Below are positions 35,221-44,808 of a DNA stretch of 64,000 nt, in pieces. A program made the position numbers and the translations under genes. Numbering within the stretch: position 1 is the stretch's first letter; every line of letters starts with the position of its first letter. The stretch is taken from assembly GCA_932521035.1 (NCBI GenBank), contig OW051494.1:8790001-8854000 (forward strand), given 5' to 3'. The DNA is from Oscheius dolichura (lineage: Eukaryota > Nematoda > Chromadorea > Rhabditida > Rhabditidae). Under the pieces are notes generated by a model. The model searched no databases. It was not told where the DNA came from and saw only the letters and a list, made by a program, of their open reading frames with translations.

Positions 35221-35482
35221 AAATGAACCGTCAAAGATCATCCAATTTCACGAAAGAGCCAGTGGTATTTTACCAGTTAGAGGAGTACAGGGAGGAAAGT
35301 CGCGACAGATTCAGGATGAGCCGGAGTGCCGCTGAAAAGGGGAGAAATCTAGCCCGTTCCTCTGATTATTGGCTACAGTAATCCAAACAAAGGGCCCACC
35401 AGAAATGAGTGCTGTAATCCCTTGACTGGTTGTCTTTTTCCAAAAGCGAGGATTAGTCATTTTCCAGCCTTCTTTCCCAAGT

Positions 35483-37810
35483 TGAAGCTGGCTCTTCTAT
35501 TTCTTCTACTTGTCTCGGTACTTTTTTTTTCCTTTTTCTTCCAAATAACACCCATTTTAGGCGGCAGTTGCCCTACCCAGCGCTGCCGTTCTAGTCCATA
35601 AGTCTGCTGCTCTTCCCCCAGGCCCTATTCCAGTTGATTTCTATTCCAAATGGGCGAATGCTACCTCGGATTTAGGTCAGAATCTTTCACAAACTTTGTC
35701 CTATACTGCTGACTCTCCTAGGAATCAGGGAAAATGCGAAGAAAAATTTCCCTACCGAAGACCGAAGAAGAGAAAAACCTTTTACTTCGGTGTATATAGG
35801 TGCCAATGACCTAATCTTTTCGACAACACGCAAAAATCACTGCACTATGCCGCGCCGCGAGTATTCTTCCCCTTTTCACTGAAAATGCCTACCTGCAAAA
35901 TAAGGGTCTGGGAAATTTTCCAAATATTAGAAATGTAATAAATATGTTTCAGAGTGCATCTTCGACAAGCCGGTCCACAATCTGTCCCAACTTTCTCCCT
36001 GCCTCTATGTGAAGGGGGATTTGAACTTGGTCAATGGCGCCACTGGATCAGCCAGCAGCCGTATCCTCTCCGCCGTCAATGGCAGCGTCTACTTGGCTGA
36101 TGTTGAAGAAGAACGGCTTGGTTTTCTCAACGGGACAAATGTAACAGGACAGATCAGTTAGTCTCTTGAATAATAGATATAGAGATCAATTTTTAGAAAG
36201 TGATCTCTGTGACTTTGTGACCCTGTTCGGGAAGGCCGTTCAGTCGCCGCCGTGCCCACCGACTACTGTAGGGGCCACAACTTTGCCAACTACTACTACA
36301 ATGAGACCAACCGCATCTCGTCCTCTAATTCCACCTGCTGGTTCGACGTTTCCTAACAGTACAGCGGCTTCGACAGCTAAAAAGGACGGCCTATCGTAAG
36401 TTATTCTCATTTCCGGCGGCCATCGAGGATCAGTGGCTTCTCTGGGTGGTTCCCGAACTATTCCGAGCCGTTTTCTTAGAGGAATTCCGTGACGTTGACC
36501 AAGGATTACCTGCGGTAGTGCGCGGCTGCAAAAGTTAACCTTGGAATCCATCATAAGCCCGGATTTACACTCAAAATGAGCCAAACTTGAGAAAAATAAC
36601 AGAAAACCCGGCCCCACACCTGTTTCTACGATTCCGTTCTAGAATTCCGTTCTGGGACCCTATTACCGCCCTCCGCAGAATAGAACGAAGTAGAAGTTTT
36701 TGTTCTGAAAGAACTTGCAATGGTTTCAATGAGATTTCTGACGAGGGATTCGATCCATGGTTTTTAGGGAAGAAATTCGGCCTCGGCCATGAGTTACGGT
36801 AGCCTGTATTCTGTAGAAGGGTATCCACACAATCCATGTTCCAAAAAGGGTTGTAAACATGGAAAACTCCTAAGATACCTAACCTTTGAAAGATAAAATT
36901 TCCTGTTTTTCGATCTCGTGAAATTAGCGGTATAATTGGTACCGTTGTGCTCGGCCTGGCTTTCTTGGTGGTTCTTGGTCTCCTACTGTATTGCCGTTGT
37001 TGTCCTGGTTGTTCGAAAGAGGAGAAACAGGGGGCCCATAAGCCGTCACCACGACCAGTCCGAGATTCGAAGAAGAACCGTAGGAGATCAAAACACACGG
37101 AAAATGGATCATCGGAAACGACATCAAAAGGGGAATCGGCGGAAACTGTCTCAACGACGGGAAAGACGACCGCGGGAAGAAGAAGAAGTCAGCCGAGAAA
37201 TATCACAGCGGAAAGTGTATCAACGGGAAGTAGTACACCTCAAATTGGAACCTCGAGGGACACAACAACGGGATCAGGCAAGCAAACATCTGGCACTCCC
37301 GTTTTACGCCCAAAAATGGGCGGACCCGAAATTGAGCGTATGCTCATGTTTGACTTACAATCTAGTTTGCTCCCAATTGTCTTACTTTTGTAACCAAGGT
37401 TTTTTCCAGTTGTGGGTTCTTCCGAGCTCATAAGAAGATCGCCGCCGCAGCTGCCTCTTGGTCAAGCTACAGTAGGACGGGGTGGAAGTGACGGGCTGCC
37501 GCGTATTCCCTCCGAGCTGACCCAGAATACAATGGACTCAACACAGCCGAATTCACAGCTGACCTCCCCGGAGCCGTTTCTAGAAGGGAGTGCGGAAATA
37601 TTGGAAGAGCCGGAGTCGAGGCCCCGCTCACCGGGAGAGACGGAACGGATACGGCAGGGGATAACCAGCCGGATGGTCGACACAACCAAAGTGATACGCG
37701 TCGAATTGCCGGAAGAGTCGACACAGATGATCAGTGGACAGCCGGGAGGAGCCGGAAGTCGACAGCAATCAACAAGCAAAATAGCCAGCCAAATCAAAAA
37801 GAAGAAGTAG
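35483..37810 (+). CDS. type I single-pass membrane protein with Thr/Pro-rich stem, unrecognised family
   Basis: Seven exons keep one frame: 35483-35518, 35561-35675, 35722-35799, 35953-36156, 36197-36395, 36928-37337 and 37410-37810, about 480 residues. Residues 1-18 look like a signal peptide (LKLALLFLLLVS, AAVALP). An ectodomain of about 150 residues has few cysteines and NATS, NGS and NGTN glycosylation sites. It is followed by a stem rich in Thr/Pro (TTTTMRPTAS), a transmembrane helix starting SGIIGTVVLGLAFLVV, a CRCC juxtamembrane cluster, and a basic, serine/threonine/proline-rich tail of about 250 residues. The first codon in frame is TTG, not ATG, although a splice-leader-like TTTTCCAG lies 14 bp before it. 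It could be an adhesion or receptor protein; no family is recognised. Confidence 0.75.
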
Positions 37811-38447
37811 AGTTCAAAAGAAAATCAAGAAAATAACATGATCATAATAAACTCATAAATTATTTCAGTGATTTGTTTTTTTCAAAATCTCCTCTCATTT
37901 TATAATTATTCCTTATCAAAAAAGGTTCGAGAATACTTTTGTTGCTGCGAAAGTCCGTCTTGTCAAATTCTGGTCGAAATCCAGTCGAGCGCCGTCGTCT
38001 CGACAAAATTCTGCCGGACTGACGTTTTTCTCTCATTCTCACTTCTTCTTCTCTGGTGGACGGCAGCTTTCTTCATTTTTCTCCAAAATCAGGTTGCTTC
38101 TTTCTATTTTTATTACTTTTTGATAACAATCAAAGGGCAACGTTTTTGAACTAAATTTGGGTAGTAGAGTCGGCCAATAGGGCGCGCCACGTAGAGAATC
38201 CGCCTCTCGTGGCAGCCTAACCTCTTGAATCTTTCAAGAGAAGGTGTCCTGGCCCGGTCTCCTGGTGGTTCATTGTCCCACGGTGCCACAGCGGTGTTTG
38301 GAGCCGTCTGGACTTTGACCACCACAAAAGGGAGAACTGGAAGAGCTCTATTCTCAATTGGGGCGGGAATTTTGAACCAAATTCATCAAAAATGGGAAAT
38401 TTTATAATTTTTAACATTATTTTGCTCGCTTCCGTTGTTATTTTCAG
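37811..38447. other. spacer, possible upstream exons of the next gene
   Basis: A plus-strand open stretch at about 38230-38340 could be coding but its junctions are unclear. An AATAAA-like motif (CATAATAAACTC) at 37845-37856 may end the preceding gene. Confidence 0.35.
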
Positions 38448-39585
38448 GCAACTGATGGACAACGAAGATGGAGAAGACTTCCCGGCCCCGTGGTGGAGAA
38501 GCAAGCCGATGAAGAGTCCCGCTGCGTCGTTCTACTGGTCTTTGGAGGAATTCCACCTGGGTTAGTGGATTGACGGCTCTCTAGAAGTATTCGCCTGTAA
38601 ATTAGAAGCGAAATTGTGTCGAGAATTACTCTCTGGCCGGATTTGACCACGCCGATTTGCAAATACCGACCGGAATAGGCCATTTTTGATCCGGAAAAGC
38701 GAAATCAACCGGTCGTTGGAGAGAATTCTCGACGAAAAGTCAGACACGCACCCGCTCGGATAAAAGCTGGTAATTTATCTAGAAAGCGGCTGCTTTTGTA
38801 TGGTGTTATTTGGTCAAAAAGAGGATTACAGTGATCAAACAGTTCGAAAAGCCAATGTTGCACTTTTCTTCAGTTTTTGAGATGAAAATGGAAGAAAGCA
38901 AGCGCCAAAGGGGCTCGGCCTCGTGTACCAGCTGTTTAACACGTCCACCAGCCGTTTCGACCCCCCTGCGGGGGGTCTTCATTGTGAACCGTTAGAAATG
39001 GGCATGTGTCTATTAGAAGGCGGAAATAAGACTGCGAGAAAATGAGAAAACTCTATTTATCTGCTAAAAAGAATTAGAACTAGAAACAAAAACAGGCCGT
39101 CTGTTGTATTTCAGTACTAGCAGAAACAGGAAAACAAAAACCAGAATGAGAAAAGAAAAGAATCGGGAAGTTCTACTCTACTGCTAATGCAAACAGCAAT
39201 TCTATTTTGATTTTTGCAGATTGAAAGGAAAGCAGAGAAGTGCACACAATATCACGCAATATTTTAAGAATCTGAGCGGCATCAGGAAAAAAGTAAGTTG
39301 CATAAAAATATTCAGAGTGCCACAGTCAGACAGCAAGCAGACGCCTTGAGTCCTAAAACACCAGCAAATGTTCAATTTCAGGATAACAGGCCCCTTTTTT
39401 CGTATGCTGAGACTATTGATGCTATTACGGGGGCGATGGCTTTCCGTGGTGCCACTCCAGACGGCAGCAGTCCCCTTGGATCGCCGTTTCATCATCAGCA
39501 GCCGTTTGAGTTGTATCGGCCGCCATTAGGAACCCCTCCTGCCTGGTATCCTACGACGTTCTACACCGATTTAGACGATATCTAA
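38448..39585 (+). CDS. C-terminal exons of an unrecognised proline-rich protein
   Basis: Three exons fit one frame: 38448-38560 (after TTTTCAG), 39220-39292 (after TTTTTGCAG) and 39316-39585, ending at a TAA. The first segment is basic, then VVLLVFGGIPPG. The last 90 codons are rich in Pro, Gln and aromatic residues (PLFSYAETIDAITGAMAFRG) and end DLDDI. Junction phases 2 and 0 agree across all three exons. The intron between exons two and three would be only 23 bp (GTAAGT to ATTCAG), unusually short. The 5' end is not found. No family or function is recognised. Confidence 0.5.
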
Positions 39586-39699
39586 ACTGCAAAAATAGGT
39601 CAAATAAATATTGTTGTATGCTTTTGTCTTATTGGTTTATTTTTGTGAAATGGCCCGTGAAACTTATGCTTTTCGGATCTTTATCATTTGGGAAGCCGC

Positions 39700-39850
39700 A
39701 GTTAGACAGCCAGGAGAGGAAAAGGCAACAATTGGATAAACAGGGCAGAAAATAGCCACAGTTAGACAGCCAGGAGAGGAAAAGGCAACAATTGGATAAA
39801 CAAGGCGGAAAATAGCCACAGTTAGACGGCTAGGACGAGAAAGGAAATAA
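39700..39850. repeat. 60-bp tandem repeat, 2.5 copies
   Basis: The unit starts AGTTAGACAGCCAGGAGAGG and repeats at 39700, 39760 and partly at 39820. Its first bases (CCACAGTTAGACAGCC) are the complement of the GGCTGTCTAACTGTGG motif that recurs at 61580-62020. Confidence 0.85.
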
Positions 39851-40071
39851 ATATCCGAGCAGTCGTTTTTATTTCAAAGCACTTCTTCGTTTGCCCTGCC
39901 CCTGGTCATTGGAATTATTCTCTTCACCATAATCTTCGTGACTTCCGCAGTTTTTTGCTGTCGAGAGCGACAATAAAGGCAGGAAACAACGCCTCTGCTG
40001 TCTTGAATTTATGTCGAATATTAGTGTTTTGGTCTATTTTTGAGAAGATTTATAAGAAATAACAAATGTAT

Positions 40072-41809
40072 TTATTCTTTTTTGTAGCGACAAAGACGAT
40101 CAGCCAAGGTTTGGGGAATAATCACAGAGGACATATGAGACCAACTATAAGGAAGAGCAGCTCCATCTCGCCATCGTTTTCCATCGAATATTTCAACTCG
40201 ACTCAGATATAAACCTTTGTTCTGCAATCCACCAATTGCATAGATTTCTTGGTCAACGATTATTCCAGTAAAAAAGACGGAAGGATATTTCATTGACGAC
40301 AAGTATTTCCATTTTGCATTTGATTCTTGAGGGTCGAGCTCCCACACGGCGTTACCTCTATCAAATAGAATAAGCTTATTTTCATAAGTAACGAGTGAAT
40401 GGCCACCGAGGGGCTTTGGTGAAGAGGGAAGTTCAGTCCAGCGGTTATCTTCAGGATTATAAAGTCCTACAGAGTCTGTCATGGTTTCATGTGCAATGAG
40501 TCCACCACAAATAATTATTTTATTGTCCCATAACGCCGCTGCTGCATAAGTTCTGGCCTCTTTCATATCTCTAAAATCTGTTAATAACCTGGTTTTTATT
40601 TCTCCAAAGAAAGAGAAAATCGAAACTAAACTCACGCCATTAATGTCCATTTATTCTCTTTCGGATCGTATCTTTCCACACTCTTTAGGACTTCTATATT
40701 TTCGTCATATCCTCCAAACACCCAAATATCTCCATTCCATTCCAAACAATTTTTTTCAATCCCCCAGCGTCCAACATTCATATCTGCCAGTTGAATCCAT
40801 TTCAGATTTTTGTCCAATTTATACAAAGCTTTTAGATTATTGACACCACCAAATAAATAGATTTCTCCATTGAGATTGATTGCTCCACTACCAAGAGCCC
40901 AATAAGGAAATTCCAGTTCTATTTCAATCCATTTTGTTCTATCCTGGCTCAACACTGCCATTCCAGCGGAGACATTTCCATTATTTTTCTTCCCTCCCAT
41001 AATCAAAATCTAAACGGAGGCCTATGCTAAATCTAAAAAATAACTCACAGTTTCTGAAGTGGATGGACAAAGAATTAGAAATACAACAGCGCATACTAAA
41101 CTGTTTGATAAGTTCGTCCCTTTTTTACGTAACTTTTTATTTTTTGCACTTTTCGAGGTAGTTTTGGTATCAAAAAAAGAATTTTCCAGAACCGTATATG
41201 GTTTTGGATGGGTGTTTCCTATCCCCCTGGCAAGTTAGCTATCATCGAGTTTCGACCTTTTTTGACACTAGAAATTTCGAAAAATGGTGGAAATCGAAAA
41301 CGAAAATTCCGTCTGATTCGGTTTCGTTTCGACTTGAAAAACCTGATTTCGCCCAGCCCTGAAAAGGACCAACCTAACTTTTTATGAAAGCTGCATGGTG
41401 AGTCACCACATCACCTCGTGTCAAAAATGGTCGAAACTCTATGAAAGCTAACTTGCCAGGGTCACCGGAAACTCATATCCAAAGTGCTTACGATTCTGGG
41501 GAATTAGGAGAGAATCATTTTGACACCAAAAGCACCTCAAAACGTATGCAAAATAAAAAGTTACGTAAAAAGGGACGAACTTATCAAACAGCCTAGTATT
41601 AGGGGGATCCCAAAATACTTGCAAAGCTTGCTGAATTTTTTTTCCAATTTGTCTTCATTTCCATTCAATTTTTGCTCCAATTCGTCTTCATTTCCATTCA
41701 AGTTTTCCTCCAATTCTTCTTTCTCGCTTTTCAACCTATCAATTTCTAATTGTTTCTCAATAGCGATCGCCTGAGCTTCGTGCATTGCCATAAGTGGATC
41801 ATCGCTCAT
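40072..41809 (-). CDS. membrane-anchored Kelch-repeat protein, interrupted by a transposon
   Basis: The N-terminal segment (41809 to about 41594) starts MSDDPLMAMHEAQ just after a TTTCAG acceptor and is a charged coiled coil (EKEELEENLNGNEDELEQK), then YFGIPLIL. A 495-bp mariner-like element follows at 41099-41593. The frame resumes at about 41096 (VCAVVFLILCPSTSET), then exons 41009-40636 and 40570-40072. The C-terminal 290 residues contain Kelch motifs: IYLFGG, IWVFGGYDE, IIICGG, IYAIGG, each followed by a W at the expected distance. Together the hydrophobic halves make one transmembrane helix, so the Kelch propeller would lie outside and the coiled coil inside (inference). There is no BTB domain. 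The intact gene would encode about 380 residues. Whether the insert is spliced out is unknown. Confidence 0.8.
41099..41593. mobile_element. mariner-like MITE with long inverted repeats
   Basis: The ends read GGCTGTTTGATAAGTTCGTCCC and AACTGTTTGATAAGTTCG and continue as imperfect inverted repeats for about 170 bp. Both sides are flanked by TA (41097-41098 and 41594-41595), the mariner target duplication. TGATAAGT near the tip resembles known mariner TIRs. No transposase is present. It sits inside the Kelch gene. Confidence 0.88.
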
Positions 41810-41830
41810 TTTGACTGCTGAAAGTGAATT

Positions 41831-42549
41831 TTACTGAATGCTGGATGCAAAAAGAGTGAGAAAATGGACCGGGGAGAGGTTTGCTGACTGCTGTAAAGAG
41901 TGAGAAATGGGGAAATTGGCCGGCCATCGATTGCTTGATCGCCGCATTTTGGCCGTTATCACGGGAAGAAGATTGATCATCGCAATTCCTTCTCCACGAC
42001 GTAGGGACACTTCTTTACCATCACAATCGTGGGAATTCCCGACAAGTCTGAAGATTTTTGAATTTTCTGCGGTTTTTGGAAAGTCATTTAAAGAACTACA
42101 GTTTGTAATTTTAGTAGGTCTGGAGATTACGGAGGAAAAGAGAAGAAAAAACTCACTCATTATAGCCCTCCTTGACAGTATCCTTGACACTAGAAGCTAC
42201 ATCTTTAACCTTGTCTACTCCCTTCTCAACAATGTTTTTCTGAAAATTATTAATTTTCCAGTTCAATTCATTTTTTACCCCGTTTGATTAAAATTTAGCG
42301 GAGTAAAAGCTTGTTTTAGGTTAATTTATGGCAAAGGAGGAGCTTTTGAGCAGAGTTTTGGCCCTTATAAGACTGGAAAAAGACTGTGATAGCTCATTTT
42401 CAGACGTTAATTTGATTTGAAAGAGAAAAATTGGTTGATTTCATTTTAAAAAAACCAATGCGAACATAAAAGATTTGTGGAAATTTCCTGAGTTATTCGG
42501 AAAATAAAATGTACTGGGGTAGAAAACTGACCTCGTTTCTGTCGGACAT
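41831..42549 (-). CDS. small helical protein, exon models uncertain
   Basis: Exon 1 (42549-42532) gives MSDRNE. Exon 2 (42239-42157) gives an amphipathic segment, IVEKGVDKVKDVASSVKDTV. The third exon has two possible acceptors: one ends the protein after about 15 residues, the other gives a longer tail to the stop at 41831. The short VxxVKD repeats look like a surface-binding helix, but no family is assigned. With the long tail, its stop lies only about 15 bp before the TTTCAG that precedes the Kelch gene ATG, so the two may form an operon-like pair. Confidence 0.45.
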
Positions 42550-43324
42550 ATTTTTCTCTTGTAAAAATAGTTGAACTTCTCAGTTAAAAAGAAAGCAAAG
42601 TCGATAAATTGGTTGGATGGAAGTCGGCTAGATGAAGTTCAGCTTATAAAGGGAAGGGGAGGGCGCTCCCCCTTGTTGACGCCATTTTGGCCGGGGGCTC
42701 ACGTGGCGCTGCTTTCGAAAATAAAAATCCTTGAGGTTGTTGCTCTTTTTTTAAAGAAACAACGAGGATTGAGAAACAGATCCTTGTCCGCCGGAGACAA
42801 AAACTCTTTTGACGTGGGCTTATCACAGCTGATGGCGGCAAATCGACCCAGGGATCAACGATAAGAAGATCACTATCTTAAAAAGAGAAACTCAAAGAAA
42901 ACTTGTGGTTTGACAGAAATGGACAAAAAGAGGTCGATAATGGGCAAAAAGTGAAGGAATAGACAAAAAGGGGACAATACTGGGACAAGTGTCGAACCAC
43001 GGCTAATTTTTTGATGGCCGGTGTCAAAACACCTTCTTATTTTCCCTTCCTCTATGTAACAATCGGCGACCGGTGCAAATTTAACCAATCTTCCAACAAT
43101 GAAACAAGGATTTACAAAGGATCATCTGGGAGAAGAGACAAGAAGAATGCTCTCTTGAATATTTGAAGCAATTTTAAACCCTTTTAGAGGACAAATTTTA
43201 TCTACTTCAAAACATTTCGACCTCTCCTCAAAAATCTCTTCAATCGAACAAAATGAACCTATAATGACGGCGATTTCTTCAATAAACCTGCACCCGATGA
43301 AAATGAGACCGCGCAAGTTTCAGT
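42550..43324. other. spacer, no supported gene
   Basis: Open frames exist on both strands (for example 43316-43122 minus) but no motif, signal peptide or splice structure supports a gene. Confidence 0.35.
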
Positions 43325-43537
43325 TTAACAAAATTTTCCCGGAATGTTGCCGGAACTTTTTTTTGTTTTATGGACGAAGTTCATAAAACAAAAAAAAGAA
43401 GAGGAACACACCACAACGACACTTTTCTGTCCTTTAGGGCAACATTCAGGCAGGCAGGCGTATCCGAGACCGTTGCACTGGCAACAGGCAGAGATTGAGG
43501 CGACTAGGACGGTTAGAAAAAGGAATGTCTTCAACAT
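43325..43537 (-). CDS. small secreted cysteine-rich peptide, different family
   Basis: The ATG at 43537 opens a 70-codon frame. The signal peptide MLKTFLFLTVLVASISA is followed by CCQCNGLGYACLPECC, six cysteines within sixteen residues, then a basic region. The 3' part is low in cysteine and may contain an unrecognised intron. A TATA box (GGTATAAAACC) lies at about 43569-43579 on the same strand. The CC-x-C...C...CC pattern suggests a disulfide-rich extracellular peptide of unknown role. Confidence 0.65.
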   Translation of the reverse strand: MLKTFLFLTVLVASISACCQCNGLGYACLPECCPKGQKSVVVVCSSSFFCFMNFVHKTKKSSGNIPGKFC

Positions 43538-43915
43538 TTTGGGGAGCTGTCTTCTTATTTTCAAGAGCAGGTTTTATACCAAAAAGGAGGGAGAACACGT
43601 AAACAAAATGCCCTTTTTTAGAATAGGGTGACTGTGACCGAAAACAGGAAGAAAGCATGAGTTGAACAAACACATAACGGCGACCCCGATGATTAGGCTG
43701 TCGTTTGAAAAGTTTCAGGAACGGGGTTCCTATCGGCTTTTTTGAGTAGAAAACTGCTTATCTTACGATGTCATGCTTGATTTTCTAGAAAAGGAAACTC
43801 TACGCAGTACCATTATTCAGGGATACTTTTGTCCCAACTGTATGACTGCGCCATTCTCCGAGAAGCGTTTCCAAAATATTTAGAAACGGTTCCATAATAG
43901 CCATAAATCTGGATA
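43538..43915. other. divergent promoter region between two peptide genes
   Basis: It holds the TATA box of the minus-strand peptide and, near 43916, GGATATAAAAG for the plus-strand gene. The string GACTGCGCCATTC at 43845-43857 recurs upstream of the three-finger gene at 60402. Confidence 0.5.
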
Positions 43916-44281
43916 TAAAAGCCGACCAGATCGTCGAACCTCTACTCGAACGATGTGGAGAACACTTCCTGATCTTTTCGCTCTTTGCCAGCGTCATTTG
44001 CGTTCCTGTTCCGGAAAAGGTAATTCAATTTTTCTCTAATAAATTGGGGAAATTTCAGGCAGATGTAGGGTTATGCCTCCAACAGATCGCCACTCACGGT
44101 GACGGGGGAGCAACGCCCACCGACGGAAGTAGAGTGGTTGTGAGTATTCTGTTTTCAATTTGTACTTATTTTTATACTTTAGAGCCATGAGGAGGCGATC
44201 AAGATGGATCCCCGTAGGTCGCTGATTCAATGCCAGTTCAGTGTCTGCTGTAATATTGACCAGACGTGCTACTGCTGCTAG
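43916..44281 (+). CDS. secreted cysteine-rich peptide precursor with probable frameshift
   Basis: Exons about 43953-44020, 44060-44140 and 44184-44281 are joined by short introns with TTTCAG and CTTTAG acceptors in phase 0. The C-terminal exon contains PRRSLIQCQFSVCCNIDQTC and ends CYCC, a dense cysteine tail after a dibasic site. Exon 1 encodes a good signal peptide (FLIFSLFASVICVPVPEK), but the only nearby ATG (43953) is one base out of frame with it. A single extra base in AGAACACTTCC would explain this. A TATAAAAG box lies about 35 bp upstream. It may be a peptide hormone or defence precursor (inference), either with a sequencing error or decayed. Confidence 0.55.
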
Positions 44282-44808
44282 ATGGCAGCAAAAAACGAAA
44301 AATTCAAATATTCGAATATGCCAGAGGACGACTGTACTGTATTTTACTTCATCTTGCTCTCTTATCTCGCTCTTAAAACATGATTACCACTAAACTCTCC
44401 CATTCAAGTTACTCTAACTTCTGTATTATAAGTATTACTCAGGGAGGGAGGTTGAACAATAGCCAATGGGTTTATAATACAGGAGGGGTGGCTGAACGGC
44501 TGGATATCCCTTACAGGATGTCAGCATTGGCAATTATATAATAGGTGGATTTGTTGTGATTTGTTTTAACATTTTCGGCTATACCATTTCTGTTTAATTC
44601 TGTTTTTTTTTTCACCACTTGTGAATTTTATGGTTCTAGTCCGTTTCAAACGGAACGGATTTTCTGCTGGTGACCATTGGGCAGTTTGGCAAACAAAAAC
44701 ATGACATGTCTCCTTTGTAGCCTCATCCAGGAAGGGGATGTGAAGGTGCAGCGTTTAGACCGAAATTTCCCGTTTATTACCAACTTTGCCTACAAAAATA
44801 TTACATCT
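44282..44808. other. spacer between peptide gene and UGT
   Basis: No gene is seen. Sequence near 44400-44520 contains short imperfect repeats around GGGAGG-TTGAAC. Confidence 0.35.

Noticed and set aside
36571-37098. 175-codon minus-strand frame
   Set aside because: It overlaps an intron and the transmembrane exon of the membrane-protein gene on the other strand and has no recognisable features.
42571-42864. 97-codon plus-strand frame upstream of the small helical gene
   Set aside because: No motif; the opposite strand is open too.
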